Shown: in pieces, positions 1 to 5,930 of the stretch | Position numbering within the stretch: the first letter of the stretch is position 1 | Layout of the letters: each line of letters starts with the position of its first letter | Notes under the pieces: generated by a model | The model's database searches: none | Told to the model about the DNA's origin: nothing | Seen by the model: only the letters and a program-made list of their open reading frames with translations | Made by a program: the position numbers and the translations under genes | DNA from: Gammaproteobacteria bacterium | Lineage (GTDB): Bacteria; Pseudomonadota; Gammaproteobacteria; Chromatiales; Chromatiaceae | NCBI GenBank assembly: GCA_006227775.1 | Contig: SBFV01000373.1 | Location: 1 to 7,783 of the forward strand | Direction of reading: 5' to 3' | DNA length: 7,783 nucleotides

Positions 1-723
1 CCCCTGGGCGTGAAGGAATTCGAGGTCTTCGACCTGCCCTATATCTTCGATGACTACGATCAGCTTCATGCCGTGACCGAGGGTCCGGTGGGTAAGTCCC
101 TGCTCGACAAGCTGAGCGACAAGGGTATCCTGGGCCTGGCCTATTGGGATAACGGTTTCAAGGTCATGAGCGCCAACAAGCCCCTGCGCGAGGTCAAGGA
201 CTTCCGCGGTCAGAAGATGCGCATCCAGTCCTCCAAGGTCCTGGAGGCGCAGATGAGGGCCTTGGGCGCCAGCCCCCAGGTCATGGCCTTTTCCGAGGTC
301 TATCAGGCCCTGCAGACCGGCGTGGTGGATGGCACCGAGAACCCGCCCTCCAACCTCTACACCCAGAAGATGTATGAGGTGCAGAAGTACGTGACCCATT
401 CCAATCATGGTTACCTGGGTTACGCCGTCATCGTCAACAAGCCCTTCTGGGAGGGGCTGCCCGCGGACATCCGCAAGGCCCTCGAAGAGGCCATGGCCGA
501 ATCCACCAAGTACGCCAATGACATCGCCAAGCAGGAGAACGACGAGTCTCTGGCCAAGGTCAAGGCGAGTGGCAAGAGCGAGATCATCGAGCTCACCCCC
601 GAGCAGAAGCTGGCCTGGAAGAAGAAGCTGGTCCAGGTCCACAAAGATATGGAGGATCGCATCGGCAAGGACCTGATCCAGTCCATCTATAAGGCCACTG
701 GCTGCGATTGCGGCAAGCTCTAA
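1..723 (+). CDS. dctP: TRAP transporter substrate-binding protein DctP (5' partial)
   Basis: This is the C-terminal 240 residues of a periplasmic solute-binding protein of the DctP family, which captures an organic acid (C4-dicarboxylates in the best-studied members) and delivers it to the DctQM membrane complex. The frame is open from base 1; the GTG at position 10 is an internal valine codon, because family members are about 330 residues and need a signal peptide, which lies outside the window. Counting from that GTG, the segment KMRIQSS holds the conserved Arg71 (bases 220-222), the family's carboxylate-anchoring arginine, and GTENPPSN holds the usual Asn111 of the ligand pocket. The hinge region, with EVYQALQTGVVDG, is intact. 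Unusually, the protein ends GCDCGKL, giving a Cys-x-Cys pair five residues before the stop. dctQ and dctM follow after a structured 152-bp gap. Family assignment is very secure; the exact substrate is inferred from similarity and context. Confidence 0.95.
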   Translation, partial: PLGVKEFEVFDLPYIFDDYDQLHAVTEGPVGKSLLDKLSDKGILGLAYWDNGFKVMSANKPLREVKDFRGQKMRIQSSKVLEAQMRALGASPQVMAFSEVYQALQTGVVDGTENPPSNLYTQKMYEVQKYVTHSNHGYLGYAVIVNKPFWEGLPADIRKALEEAMAESTKYANDIAKQENDESLAKVKASGKSEIIELTPEQKLAWKKKLVQVHKDMEDRIGKDLIQSIYKATGCDCGKL

Positions 724-739
724 GCCGTTCCGGATCAGA

Positions 740-780
740 GGGGCGGGCGGGGTTCCCGGTATCATACCCACCCCCGCCCC
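740..780 (+). promoter_or_regulatory. GC-rich intercistronic stem-loop after dctP
   Basis: GGGGCGGG at 740-747 pairs perfectly with CCCGCCCC at 773-780 (8 G-C pairs), and a few more G-C pairs are possible inside after a mismatch. It begins 17 bases after the dctP stop. No T-run follows, so it is not a standard intrinsic terminator. An mRNA-stabilising 3' end or a partial attenuator that leaves more dctP than dctQM message is the likely role; binding proteins of TRAP systems are generally needed in excess over the membrane subunits. The pairing is visible; the role is inferred. Confidence 0.5.
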
Positions 781-797
781 CTGGTCCCGGCTAGTCC

Positions 798-847
798 CCC
801 CGATCCCCACGCCGACCTAACGCTCATCGCCTGACACTGGGTCGGGG
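798..847 (+). promoter_or_regulatory. Possible long-range stem in the dctP-dctQ gap
   Basis: CCCCGATCC at 798-806 can pair with GGGTCGGGG at 839-847 (9 pairs, one G-U) around a 32-base loop. A competing pairing, CCGACC 812-817 with GGTCGG 840-845, uses the same 3' arm. The 3' arm also takes two bases (846-847) used by the hairpin that covers the dctQ ribosome site, so these foldings would interact. Only the complementarity is observed; a switch is speculative. Confidence 0.3.
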
Positions 848-875
848 CGAGTTCCCGGCCTGCCGGAGAATCGCC
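846..875 (+). promoter_or_regulatory. Hairpin sequestering the dctQ ribosome binding site
   Basis: GGCGA (846-850) pairs with TCGCC (871-875), TTC (852-854) with GAA (868-870), and CCGG (855-858) with CCGG (863-866). This gives 12 Watson-Crick pairs with two single-base bulges (G851, A867) and a four-base loop CCTG. The stem ends on the base before the dctQ start codon, GTG at 876. The dctQ Shine-Dalgarno sequence GGAGAA (865-870, five bases before the GTG) lies wholly in the 3' arm. Free initiation at dctQ, and through overlap at dctM, should therefore be restrained. Pairing is read directly; the regulatory effect is inference. Confidence 0.6.
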
Positions 876-1583
876 GTGCTTAAAGTCCTCGACCATCTGG
901 AGGAGTGGCTCATCGCCTTCCTCATCGGGGCGGCGACCCTGATCATCTTCGTCGCCGTACTCCACCGCTATACCCTTGACATGGCGGCAACCTGGGAATG
1001 GGATGCCCTCTACGATACCCTCTTCGCCATCAATCTGGGCTGGGCGCAGGAACTCACCATCTACATGTTCGTGTGGATGGCCAAGTTTGGCGCCGCCTAT
1101 GGCGTCCGTACCGGCATTCACGTCGGCGTGGACGTGCTGATCAACAACCTCCGGGAGAACATCCGCGCCAAATTCGTGCTCTTCGGGCTCTTCGCCGGCG
1201 CCCTCTTCACCGGCACCATCGGCTCTTTTGGCGTCAAATTCGTCTGGCACCTGGCCCATACGGCCCAGATCACCCCGGATTTGGAGATGCCGGTGTGGAT
1301 CGTCTACCTGGCCATCCCCCTGGGCTCTTTCCTCATGTGCTTCCGCTTTCTGCAGGTGGCCTGGTCCTTCTACCACACCGGCGAGCTGCCCCAGCATGAT
1401 CACGCCCGCGTCGAGGGCCTGGAGGAAGAGGTGGAAGCCGCCCAGGAAGCCGGCCGGCCGGAACGGGTCATGATCGGCGAGGCCGTTTCCATCGCCGAAG
1501 AGCGGGAACACATCCATGGCGCGCAACTGCCCGACTACGAACGGGTGGAGGCCCTCGCCGCCAAAGAGGAGGGGCGCAAATGA
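876..1583 (+). CDS. dctQ: TRAP transporter small membrane subunit DctQ
   Basis: A 235-residue integral membrane protein that partners DctM in the inner membrane and completes the TRAP transporter. Four hydrophobic helices can be seen at about residues 11-31, 48-73, 99-119 and 139-163. The family's conserved stretch WAQELTIYMFVWMAKFG, followed by the GIHVGVD motif (residues 56-85), sits on and after helix 2. Residues from about 170 form a hydrophilic, strongly acidic tail (EGLEEEVEAAQ onward), giving a protein longer than many DctQ proteins but of a size seen in C4-dicarboxylate systems. The start is GTG at 876: GGAGAA lies five bases upstream, the frame has a stop at 792 with no ATG or GTG between, and the next ATG would remove helix 1. 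The stop codon overlaps the dctM start (ATGA), implying translational coupling. Initiation is probably limited by the hairpin just upstream. Confidence 0.93.
   Translation: MLKVLDHLEEWLIAFLIGAATLIIFVAVLHRYTLDMAATWEWDALYDTLFAINLGWAQELTIYMFVWMAKFGAAYGVRTGIHVGVDVLINNLRENIRAKFVLFGLFAGALFTGTIGSFGVKFVWHLAHTAQITPDLEMPVWIVYLAIPLGSFLMCFRFLQVAWSFYHTGELPQHDHARVEGLEEEVEAAQEAGRPERVMIGEAVSIAEEREHIHGAQLPDYERVEALAAKEEGRK
1567..1583 (+). promoter_or_regulatory. dctM ribosome binding site and ATGA overlap
   Basis: AGGAGG (1567-1572) lies seven bases before the dctM ATG at 1580, inside the last codons of dctQ, and the two genes share ATGA. This is a near-perfect Shine-Dalgarno sequence, much more accessible than that of dctQ. 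It fixes the dctM start and supports coupled synthesis of the two membrane subunits. Confidence 0.85.
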
Positions 1584-2863
1584 ACGGTCTGATCATCTTT
1601 GGCATCCTGGTCGCCCTGATGCTGACCGGCATGCCGGTCTCCATCGCCCTGGGCCTGACGGTGCTGAGCTATCTCTTCGCCTTCACCGAGGTCCCCATCG
1701 AGTCCGTGGGCCTCAAGCTCTTCACCGGCATCGAGAAGTTCGAGATCATGGCGATCCCTTTCTTCATCCTGGCCGGCAACTTCCTCACCCATGGCGGGGT
1801 GGCGCGGCGCATGATCAACTTCGCCACCAGCATGGTCGGGCACTACCACGGCGGCCTCGGCCTGGGGGCCGTCTTCGCCTGCGCCCTCTTCGCCGCGGTC
1901 TCCGGTTCCTCCCCGGCGACGGTGGTGGCCATCGGCTCCATACTGCTGCCCGCCATGGTCAAGCAGGGCTTTCCGGCCCGCTTCGGCGTCGGCACCATCG
2001 CCAGCGCCGGCGGCCTGGGCATCCTCATCCCCCCCTCCATCGTCATGGTGATGTACGCCGTCTCCACCAACTCCTCGGTGGGCGCCCTCTTCATCGCCGG
2101 CATCGTCCCGGGGGCGGTGTTGGCCCTGATGCTGGGTCTGACCACTTGGTATATCGCCCGTCACAATAACTACCCGCGTATGCCGAGGGTGAGTTGGGCG
2201 GGACGCTTGAGGGCCTTTCGTCGTTCGGTCTGGGGTCTGTTGCTGATCGTGATCGTCATGGGCGGCATCTACTCCGGCATGTTCACCCCCACCGAGGCGG
2301 CCGCCATGAGTGCCGTCTATGCCTTCGTGATCGCCGTCTTCGTCTATAAGGATCTGAGAATCCGGCAAGTGGGGCGGGTGCTGCTGGACTCGGCCAACAT
2401 GTCCGCCATGCTGCTCTATATCATCACCAATGCCGTGCTGTTCTCCTTCATCCTGACCTACGAGAACATCCCCCAGGCCCTGGCGCAATGGCTGGTGGAA
2501 ACGGGGCTGGGGCCCATCGGCTTCCTGGTGGTGGTCAACATCCTGCTGCTGCTGGCGGGGAACATCATGGAGCCCTCGTCCATCATCCTGATCACGGCCC
2601 CCATCCTCTTCCCGGTGGCGACCGCCCTGGGCATCGACCCCATCCACTTTGGCGTCATGATCGTGGTCAACATGGAGATCGGTATGATCACGCCACCGGT
2701 GGGGCTGAATCTTTACGTGGCGAGTGGCATCTCCCGCATGGGGATGACCGAGACCACCATCGCCTGTCTCCCCTGGCTGCTGACCATGCTGCTGTTCCTG
2801 ATGATCATCACCTACTGGCCGCCCCTGTCCCTTTGGCTGCCCCGGACCCTGGGGATGATGTAG
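1580..2863 (+). CDS. dctM: TRAP transporter large permease DctM
   Basis: A 427-residue, strongly hydrophobic inner-membrane protein of the ion transporter superfamily. It is the subunit that carries substrate across the membrane, driven by an ion gradient (Na+ in characterised TRAP systems). Full-length by family standards, with about 11-12 hydrophobic segments. Recognisable DctM motifs, in order: IPFFILAGNFLTHGG (59-73), the pore-loop region AAVSGSSPATVVAIGS (105-120), GILIPPSIVMVMYA (147-160), FTPTEAAA (235-242), and in the second half AGNIMEPSSIILI (326-338) and ITPPVGLNLYVASG (370-383). The two proline-containing motifs are the pseudo-symmetric hairpins that line the substrate path in this fold. 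A strong AGGAGG precedes the ATG, which overlaps the dctQ stop. After the TAG at 2861-2863 come 84 bp with a GC hairpin before the kinase gene. Nothing suggests damage or truncation. Confidence 0.96.
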   Translation: MNGLIIFGILVALMLTGMPVSIALGLTVLSYLFAFTEVPIESVGLKLFTGIEKFEIMAIPFFILAGNFLTHGGVARRMINFATSMVGHYHGGLGLGAVFACALFAAVSGSSPATVVAIGSILLPAMVKQGFPARFGVGTIASAGGLGILIPPSIVMVMYAVSTNSSVGALFIAGIVPGAVLALMLGLTTWYIARHNNYPRMPRVSWAGRLRAFRRSVWGLLLIVIVMGGIYSGMFTPTEAAAMSAVYAFVIAVFVYKDLRIRQVGRVLLDSANMSAMLLYIITNAVLFSFILTYENIPQALAQWLVETGLGPIGFLVVVNILLLLAGNIMEPSSIILITAPILFPVATALGIDPIHFGVMIVVNMEIGMITPPVGLNLYVASGISRMGMTETTIACLPWLLTMLLFLMIITYWPPLSLWLPRTLGMM

Positions 2864-2896
2864 ACACGGTAAGGGACTTTCCCCGACCCCAGGCGC

Positions 2897-2918
2897 GAGC
2901 CCCCCGGAGCGGGGGCTC
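2897..2918 (+). terminator. GC hairpin between dctM and kinase gene (no T-tract)
   Basis: GAGCCCCC (2897-2904) pairs perfectly with GGGGGCTC (2911-2918) around the loop CGGAGC. It lies 33 bases after the dctM stop. The sequence downstream is C-rich with no T-run, so strong intrinsic termination is not expected. It may be a 3' stabiliser or partial terminator that lowers expression of the downstream two-component genes relative to the transporter. The 84-bp gap shows no convincing promoter of its own. Confidence 0.45.
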
Positions 2919-2947
2919 CCCCTCCCGGATGACTCCCCCCGGCGGCC

Positions 2948-4405
2948 ATGGACCTGAAAACCATGCTCAACATGCTGGCGGTGTTCCAGACCGCCGCGGC
3001 CCTGGGCATGTTGGTCGCCAACCGCAAACAGGTCAGTTACCGTGGCTTCGGCCTCTGGACCCTGGCCTTCTTTCTGATGGCCTTGGGCATCACCCTGATC
3101 AGTCAGCGGGGCCAGATCGCCCCCTTGCTGAGCATCCTGGTGGCCAATGCCATGATCCTCGGCGCGATCGCCGTTTTCCATCAGGGCACCCATCTCTTCT
3201 TCAAGCTGCCAGGCCGTTCCCCCCTCTTGTTCGATGCGCTGGTGATGGCGGCGACCCTTATCGCCCTCCTACCCCTGGTGCCGACCCCCCCTGGGGTGGC
3301 CTTGACCTCCCGCACCCTGGCGATCGCCAGTGGCATGTTCCTTCTTTGCGTCCACGCCGGGGTGCGTCCTCTGTTCCATAAGCGTACGTCTTTTGGGTTG
3401 TGGCTTCACTCCATCGGACTCATCTTGCTGGCGCTGTACAATCTTTACCGCCTGGCCTTTGCCCTGCACGCCGATACGGGCCTTTACGACGAGCAGTTGC
3501 TGTGGAAGTCGAACATGGTCTGGGGCGCCACCGTGACGATCATGATCCTGGTGGGTTGTCTGATGCTGGTCAACGAAGTCACCCTGGACAAGCTCCAGCG
3601 GCGGATGGCGGAGATCGACGATCTCAACCGCAACCTGGAGACCCGGGTCGCGGAGGCCACGGCCCTGCGCATCGCCCAGCAGGACCTGCTGCTGCGCCAG
3701 TCCCGTCAGGCCGCCATGGGGGAGATGCTGGGGACCATCGCCCATCAGTGGCGCCAGCCCCTCAGCACCATCGGTCTCATCGTGCAAAGCCTGCGCAAGG
3801 CCTTCGACAACCAGCGCCTGGATGCCGCCTTCATGGCCAAGGCGGACGCGGATGCCCGGCGGCAGATCGAGATCATGTCCGATACCATCGACACCTTTCG
3901 GGCCTTCCTCAAACCGGATAAACAAAAGATGGCCTTCTCCCCGGCGCGGGTAGCGCGGGAGGCCATCGCCTTCCTGGAACGGCAACTGGCCGCCAGCCAC
4001 ATCCAGGTCCAGATGGACATCGCCCCGGAACCCCTAAGCGTCATGGGTAACCCCAACGAGTTCAAGCAGGCTCTGATCAACCTGATCGTCAATGCCCGGG
4101 AAGCCATCAAGACCCGCGCCGCCAGCGGCTGGTCGGGGGTGGGACGGATCGCGGTCACCCTGACCAGCGACCGCGGTCGGGTGATTTTGCGGGTGGCGGA
4201 CAATGGCGGCGGTTTCGAACCCGGGCATCTCCCATCCCTCTTCGATCCCTATTTCACCACCAAGGAGGCCCAGGGGGGGACCGGCCTGGGACTCTACATC
4301 AGCCGTTTGATCATCGAGGATGGGATGAACGGCCGCATGGAGGCGCGCAACGAGGCGGAGGGCGCCCTGTTCCTCATCGAACTCGCGGAGAGCCCCCATG
4401 GCTGA
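2948..4405 (+). CDS. Membrane sensor histidine kinase with polytopic N-terminal domain
   Basis: A 485-residue two-component kinase. Residues 1-210 hold about seven hydrophobic helices (near 5-25, 33-52, 58-78, 95-113, 122-144, 150-171 and 189-209) joined by short loops, with no large periplasmic domain. A charged, coiled-coil-like linker follows (about 210-255). The catalytic core is complete: H-box AHQWRQPLSTI with phospho-acceptor His266, N-box NLIVNAREA (Asn378, Asn382), G1 box DNGGG (418-422), F-box LFDPYFTTK (431-439) and G2 box GGTGLGLYI (443-451). The 3' end overlaps the regulator gene by 8 bp, so the two are almost certainly cognate, and their position behind dctPQM suggests they control that transporter. 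It is not a standard DctB, which has two helices around a PDC/dCache domain. Start: 2948 is the first ATG after an in-frame stop at 2930, but no clear Shine-Dalgarno sequence is seen; ATGs at 2963 and 2972 are alternatives. Confidence 0.9.
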   Translation: MDLKTMLNMLAVFQTAAALGMLVANRKQVSYRGFGLWTLAFFLMALGITLISQRGQIAPLLSILVANAMILGAIAVFHQGTHLFFKLPGRSPLLFDALVMAATLIALLPLVPTPPGVALTSRTLAIASGMFLLCVHAGVRPLFHKRTSFGLWLHSIGLILLALYNLYRLAFALHADTGLYDEQLLWKSNMVWGATVTIMILVGCLMLVNEVTLDKLQRRMAEIDDLNRNLETRVAEATALRIAQQDLLLRQSRQAAMGEMLGTIAHQWRQPLSTIGLIVQSLRKAFDNQRLDAAFMAKADADARRQIEIMSDTIDTFRAFLKPDKQKMAFSPARVAREAIAFLERQLAASHIQVQMDIAPEPLSVMGNPNEFKQALINLIVNAREAIKTRAASGWSGVGRIAVTLTSDRGRVILRVADNGGGFEPGHLPSLFDPYFTTKEAQGGTGLGLYISRLIIEDGMNGRMEARNEAEGALFLIELAESPHG

Positions 4406-5771
4406 TCTGGAGGGCCTGAAGCTGCTTTTCGTGGAGGACGAGGAGGAGCAGCGGGAACTGGTCAAGGGTCTGCTGGAAATGGACGGCGCCCAGGTAATCG
4501 GTGCGGCTAACGGCATCGCGGCCCTGGAGTGCCTGGCCTACGCGGAGGTCGATATCCTCGTCAGCGACATCCGCATGCCCTTTCTCGACGGCTTGGGCTT
4601 GGCGGAACGGGTGCGGCGGGAACAGCCCCAGATGCCCGTGGTGCTCTGCACCGCCTTCACCGATACCGACTATCTGCTCCGGGCCATCGAGCTCGGGGTG
4701 AGCGCTTACGTCCCCAAGCCCCTCGACTACGATAAACTTGCCGCGGAGATCCTTCGTGTCGCGGGGCCGGTGCGCCAGCGGCAACGCATCGCCCGCCTGG
4801 AACAGGAGGCCTTGCGCCCCCTCCACCGGGCACTGGGAGACTCGCCCGGCATGCGCGCCCTGGCCGCCCAGGCCCGCGCCCTCGCTCAGACCCGCTACCC
4901 CGTCCTCCTGCTGGGGGAGACCGGTACGGGCAAATCCCTGCTGGCGCGCAAGCTGCACGACGCCAGCCCCGTGGCGGCGGGGCCCTTCGTGGTCGCCCAC
5001 CTGGGGGCCATTCCGGAGGCGACGGCGGAGTCGGAGCTTTTCGGCCATGTCCGCGGGGCCTTCACCGGTGCCATCAAAGACCGACTGGGTCTTTTTCGCC
5101 AGGCCCAGGGGGGCAGCCTCTTCCTGGACGATATCGACACCGCCTCCCCAAGCCTCCAGGTCAAGATCCTCCATGCGGTGGAAACCGGCCGCATCACCCC
5201 CCTGGGGTCTGACCGGCCCCTGCCCGTCGATACGCGCATCCTGGCGGCCAGCAACATCGACCTGATGGCGGCCGCCACTGCCGGGCGCTTCCGCCTGGAC
5301 CTGTTCTATCGCCTCGGCAATCTCTCCCTCCGGCTGCCACCCTTGCGCGAGCGGGGGGACGAGATTCTGACCCTGGCGCGATGCTTTCTGCGGGAGGCCT
5401 GCAATGAGCTGGGACGGGAAGCCCCGGACCTGGACCGGGGGGCGGGGGAACTGCTGCGCTCCCACCCCTGGCCCGGCAACCTGCGCGAACTGAAATTTGT
5501 CATGGGAAGCCTGGCGGTCTTCGCGGGGGAGCGCCTGACGGCGGAGGCCGTCCGGGATCGCCTGACCCAGGGGGCCGCGGCCGCCATCCCGGGCGACAGG
5601 GCCGCGCCAGTCTCCCCTCCCACCCTGATGACCCTCGACGAGGCGGAGATGGCGGCCATCCGGGCCGCCCTGGGGGCCGCCAAGGGCGTGCGCATGGAAG
5701 CCGCGCGGCTCCTCGGCATCGACTATCAGCGCCTCAAGCGCAAGCTGATCAAGTACGGGCTAGTGGAGTGA
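4398..5771 (+). CDS. Sigma-54-dependent response regulator (DctD/NtrC class)
   Basis: A 457-residue activator. The receiver domain (about 7-122) has acidic residues Glu13/Asp14, phosphorylation site Asp57 in SDIRMP, Thr85 and Lys107. The AAA+ domain (about 145-388) has Walker A GETGTGKS (173-180), the sigma-54-contacting loop GAFTGA (220-225), Walker B SLFLDDID (240-247), the FRLDLFYRL segment with Arg299/Arg305 in the arginine-finger region, LPPLRERGDEI, and WPGNLREL (358-365). A Fis-type helix-turn-helix ends the protein (about 415-455; AARLLGIDYQRLKRKLIKYGL in two parts). It should activate sigma-54 promoters after phosphorylation by the overlapping kinase; dctP, whose promoter lies outside the window, is the natural target. 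Oddities: Walker B has Asp245 where Glu is usual, and His201 occupies the usual Asn position of the nucleotide switch. GGAG (4387-4390) seven bases before ATG 4398 supports this start. DctD-like by architecture; orthology is unproven. Confidence 0.92.
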   Translation: MADLEGLKLLFVEDEEEQRELVKGLLEMDGAQVIGAANGIAALECLAYAEVDILVSDIRMPFLDGLGLAERVRREQPQMPVVLCTAFTDTDYLLRAIELGVSAYVPKPLDYDKLAAEILRVAGPVRQRQRIARLEQEALRPLHRALGDSPGMRALAAQARALAQTRYPVLLLGETGTGKSLLARKLHDASPVAAGPFVVAHLGAIPEATAESELFGHVRGAFTGAIKDRLGLFRQAQGGSLFLDDIDTASPSLQVKILHAVETGRITPLGSDRPLPVDTRILAASNIDLMAAATAGRFRLDLFYRLGNLSLRLPPLRERGDEILTLARCFLREACNELGREAPDLDRGAGELLRSHPWPGNLRELKFVMGSLAVFAGERLTAEAVRDRLTQGAAAAIPGDRAAPVSPPTLMTLDEAEMAAIRAALGAAKGVRMEAARLLGIDYQRLKRKLIKYGLVE

Positions 5772-5779
5772 TCGGCGTT

Positions 5780-5822
5780 AGCCCGCCTCGCTCGCGGGCT
5801 TTACCCGAGGCATTTCGGTTTT
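5780..5822 (+). terminator. Probable intrinsic terminator after the regulator gene
   Basis: AGCCCGC (5780-5786) pairs perfectly with GCGGGCT (5794-5800) around a 7-base loop and is followed by a short T-run (TTTA). A second, weaker hairpin follows at once: CCGA (5805-5808) with TCGG (5815-5818), ending in TTTT (5819-5822). Eight bases separate the regulator stop from the first stem. Together they form a reasonable end for the dct transcript, separating it from the phosphate genes. Confidence 0.65.
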
Positions 5823-5836
5823 AACACCCCCCCGGT

Positions 5837-5880
5837 CAGGGCTGATCGTTGTGACTAGGCAAAACAACCAGGCCTGATCG
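5837..5880. repeat. Tandem operator-like repeat CAGGSCTGATCG, 32-bp period
   Basis: CAGGGCTGATCG (5837-5848) and CAGGCCTGATCG (5869-5880) match at 11 of 12 bases and start 32 bp apart, close to three helical turns. Each is built on a short palindrome: TCAG-GG-CTGA in the first and CAGGCCTG in the second. The spacing and symmetry resemble paired binding sites for a dimeric regulator on one face of the DNA. Such a regulator would most simply act on the promoter of the downstream phosphate operon. No known binding motif is recognised. Confidence 0.4.
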
Positions 5881-5884
5881 AAGC

Positions 5885-5920
5885 GCCAATGATCCCCCAT
5901 GGAAACTTGGGGGGGATGGC
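5885..5920. repeat. Inverted repeat with G-tract arm upstream of the phosphate operon
   Basis: TCCCCC (5893-5898) pairs with GGGGGA (5911-5916), and the flanking GCCA (5885-5888) pairs with TGGC (5917-5920), leaving a 4-base bulge (5889-5892) on one side. The loop is 12 bases. The right arm lies in an uninterrupted run of seven G, so slippage between pairings is possible. No T-run follows. It could be a transcribed hairpin or a protein-binding palindrome just upstream of the AT-rich tract; the function is unknown. Confidence 0.4.
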
Positions 5921-5930
5921 TGCATGACTG

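Noticed and set aside
10..12. GTG as the start of dctP
   Set aside because: The frame is open upstream to base 1, there is no ribosome site, and a start here would remove the signal peptide and first third of the protein.
752..858. Direct repeat GTTCCCGG at 752-759 and 851-858
   Set aside because: Eight bases in a GC-rich region is close to chance, and the second copy is explained by the dctQ hairpin.
762..1526. A 254-codon minus-strand open frame over the dctP-dctQ gap and dctQ
   Set aside because: It is antisense to a secure dctQ and has compositionally odd, domain-free sequence.
1535..3193. A 552-codon open frame on the minus strand
   Set aside because: It runs antisense to dctQ, dctM and the kinase. 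Its product is a Gly/His/Asp/Gln-rich string with no domain, as expected from the complement of GC-rich coding DNA.
4374..5465. A 363-codon minus-strand open frame opposite the response regulator
   Set aside because: It is complementary to clearly conserved receiver and AAA+ motifs on the plus strand; a shadow frame.
5831..5915. C- and G-homopolymer runs as a possible assembly or phase-variation tract
   Set aside because: Runs of about seven are short, lie outside coding sequence, and no reading frame depends on them.
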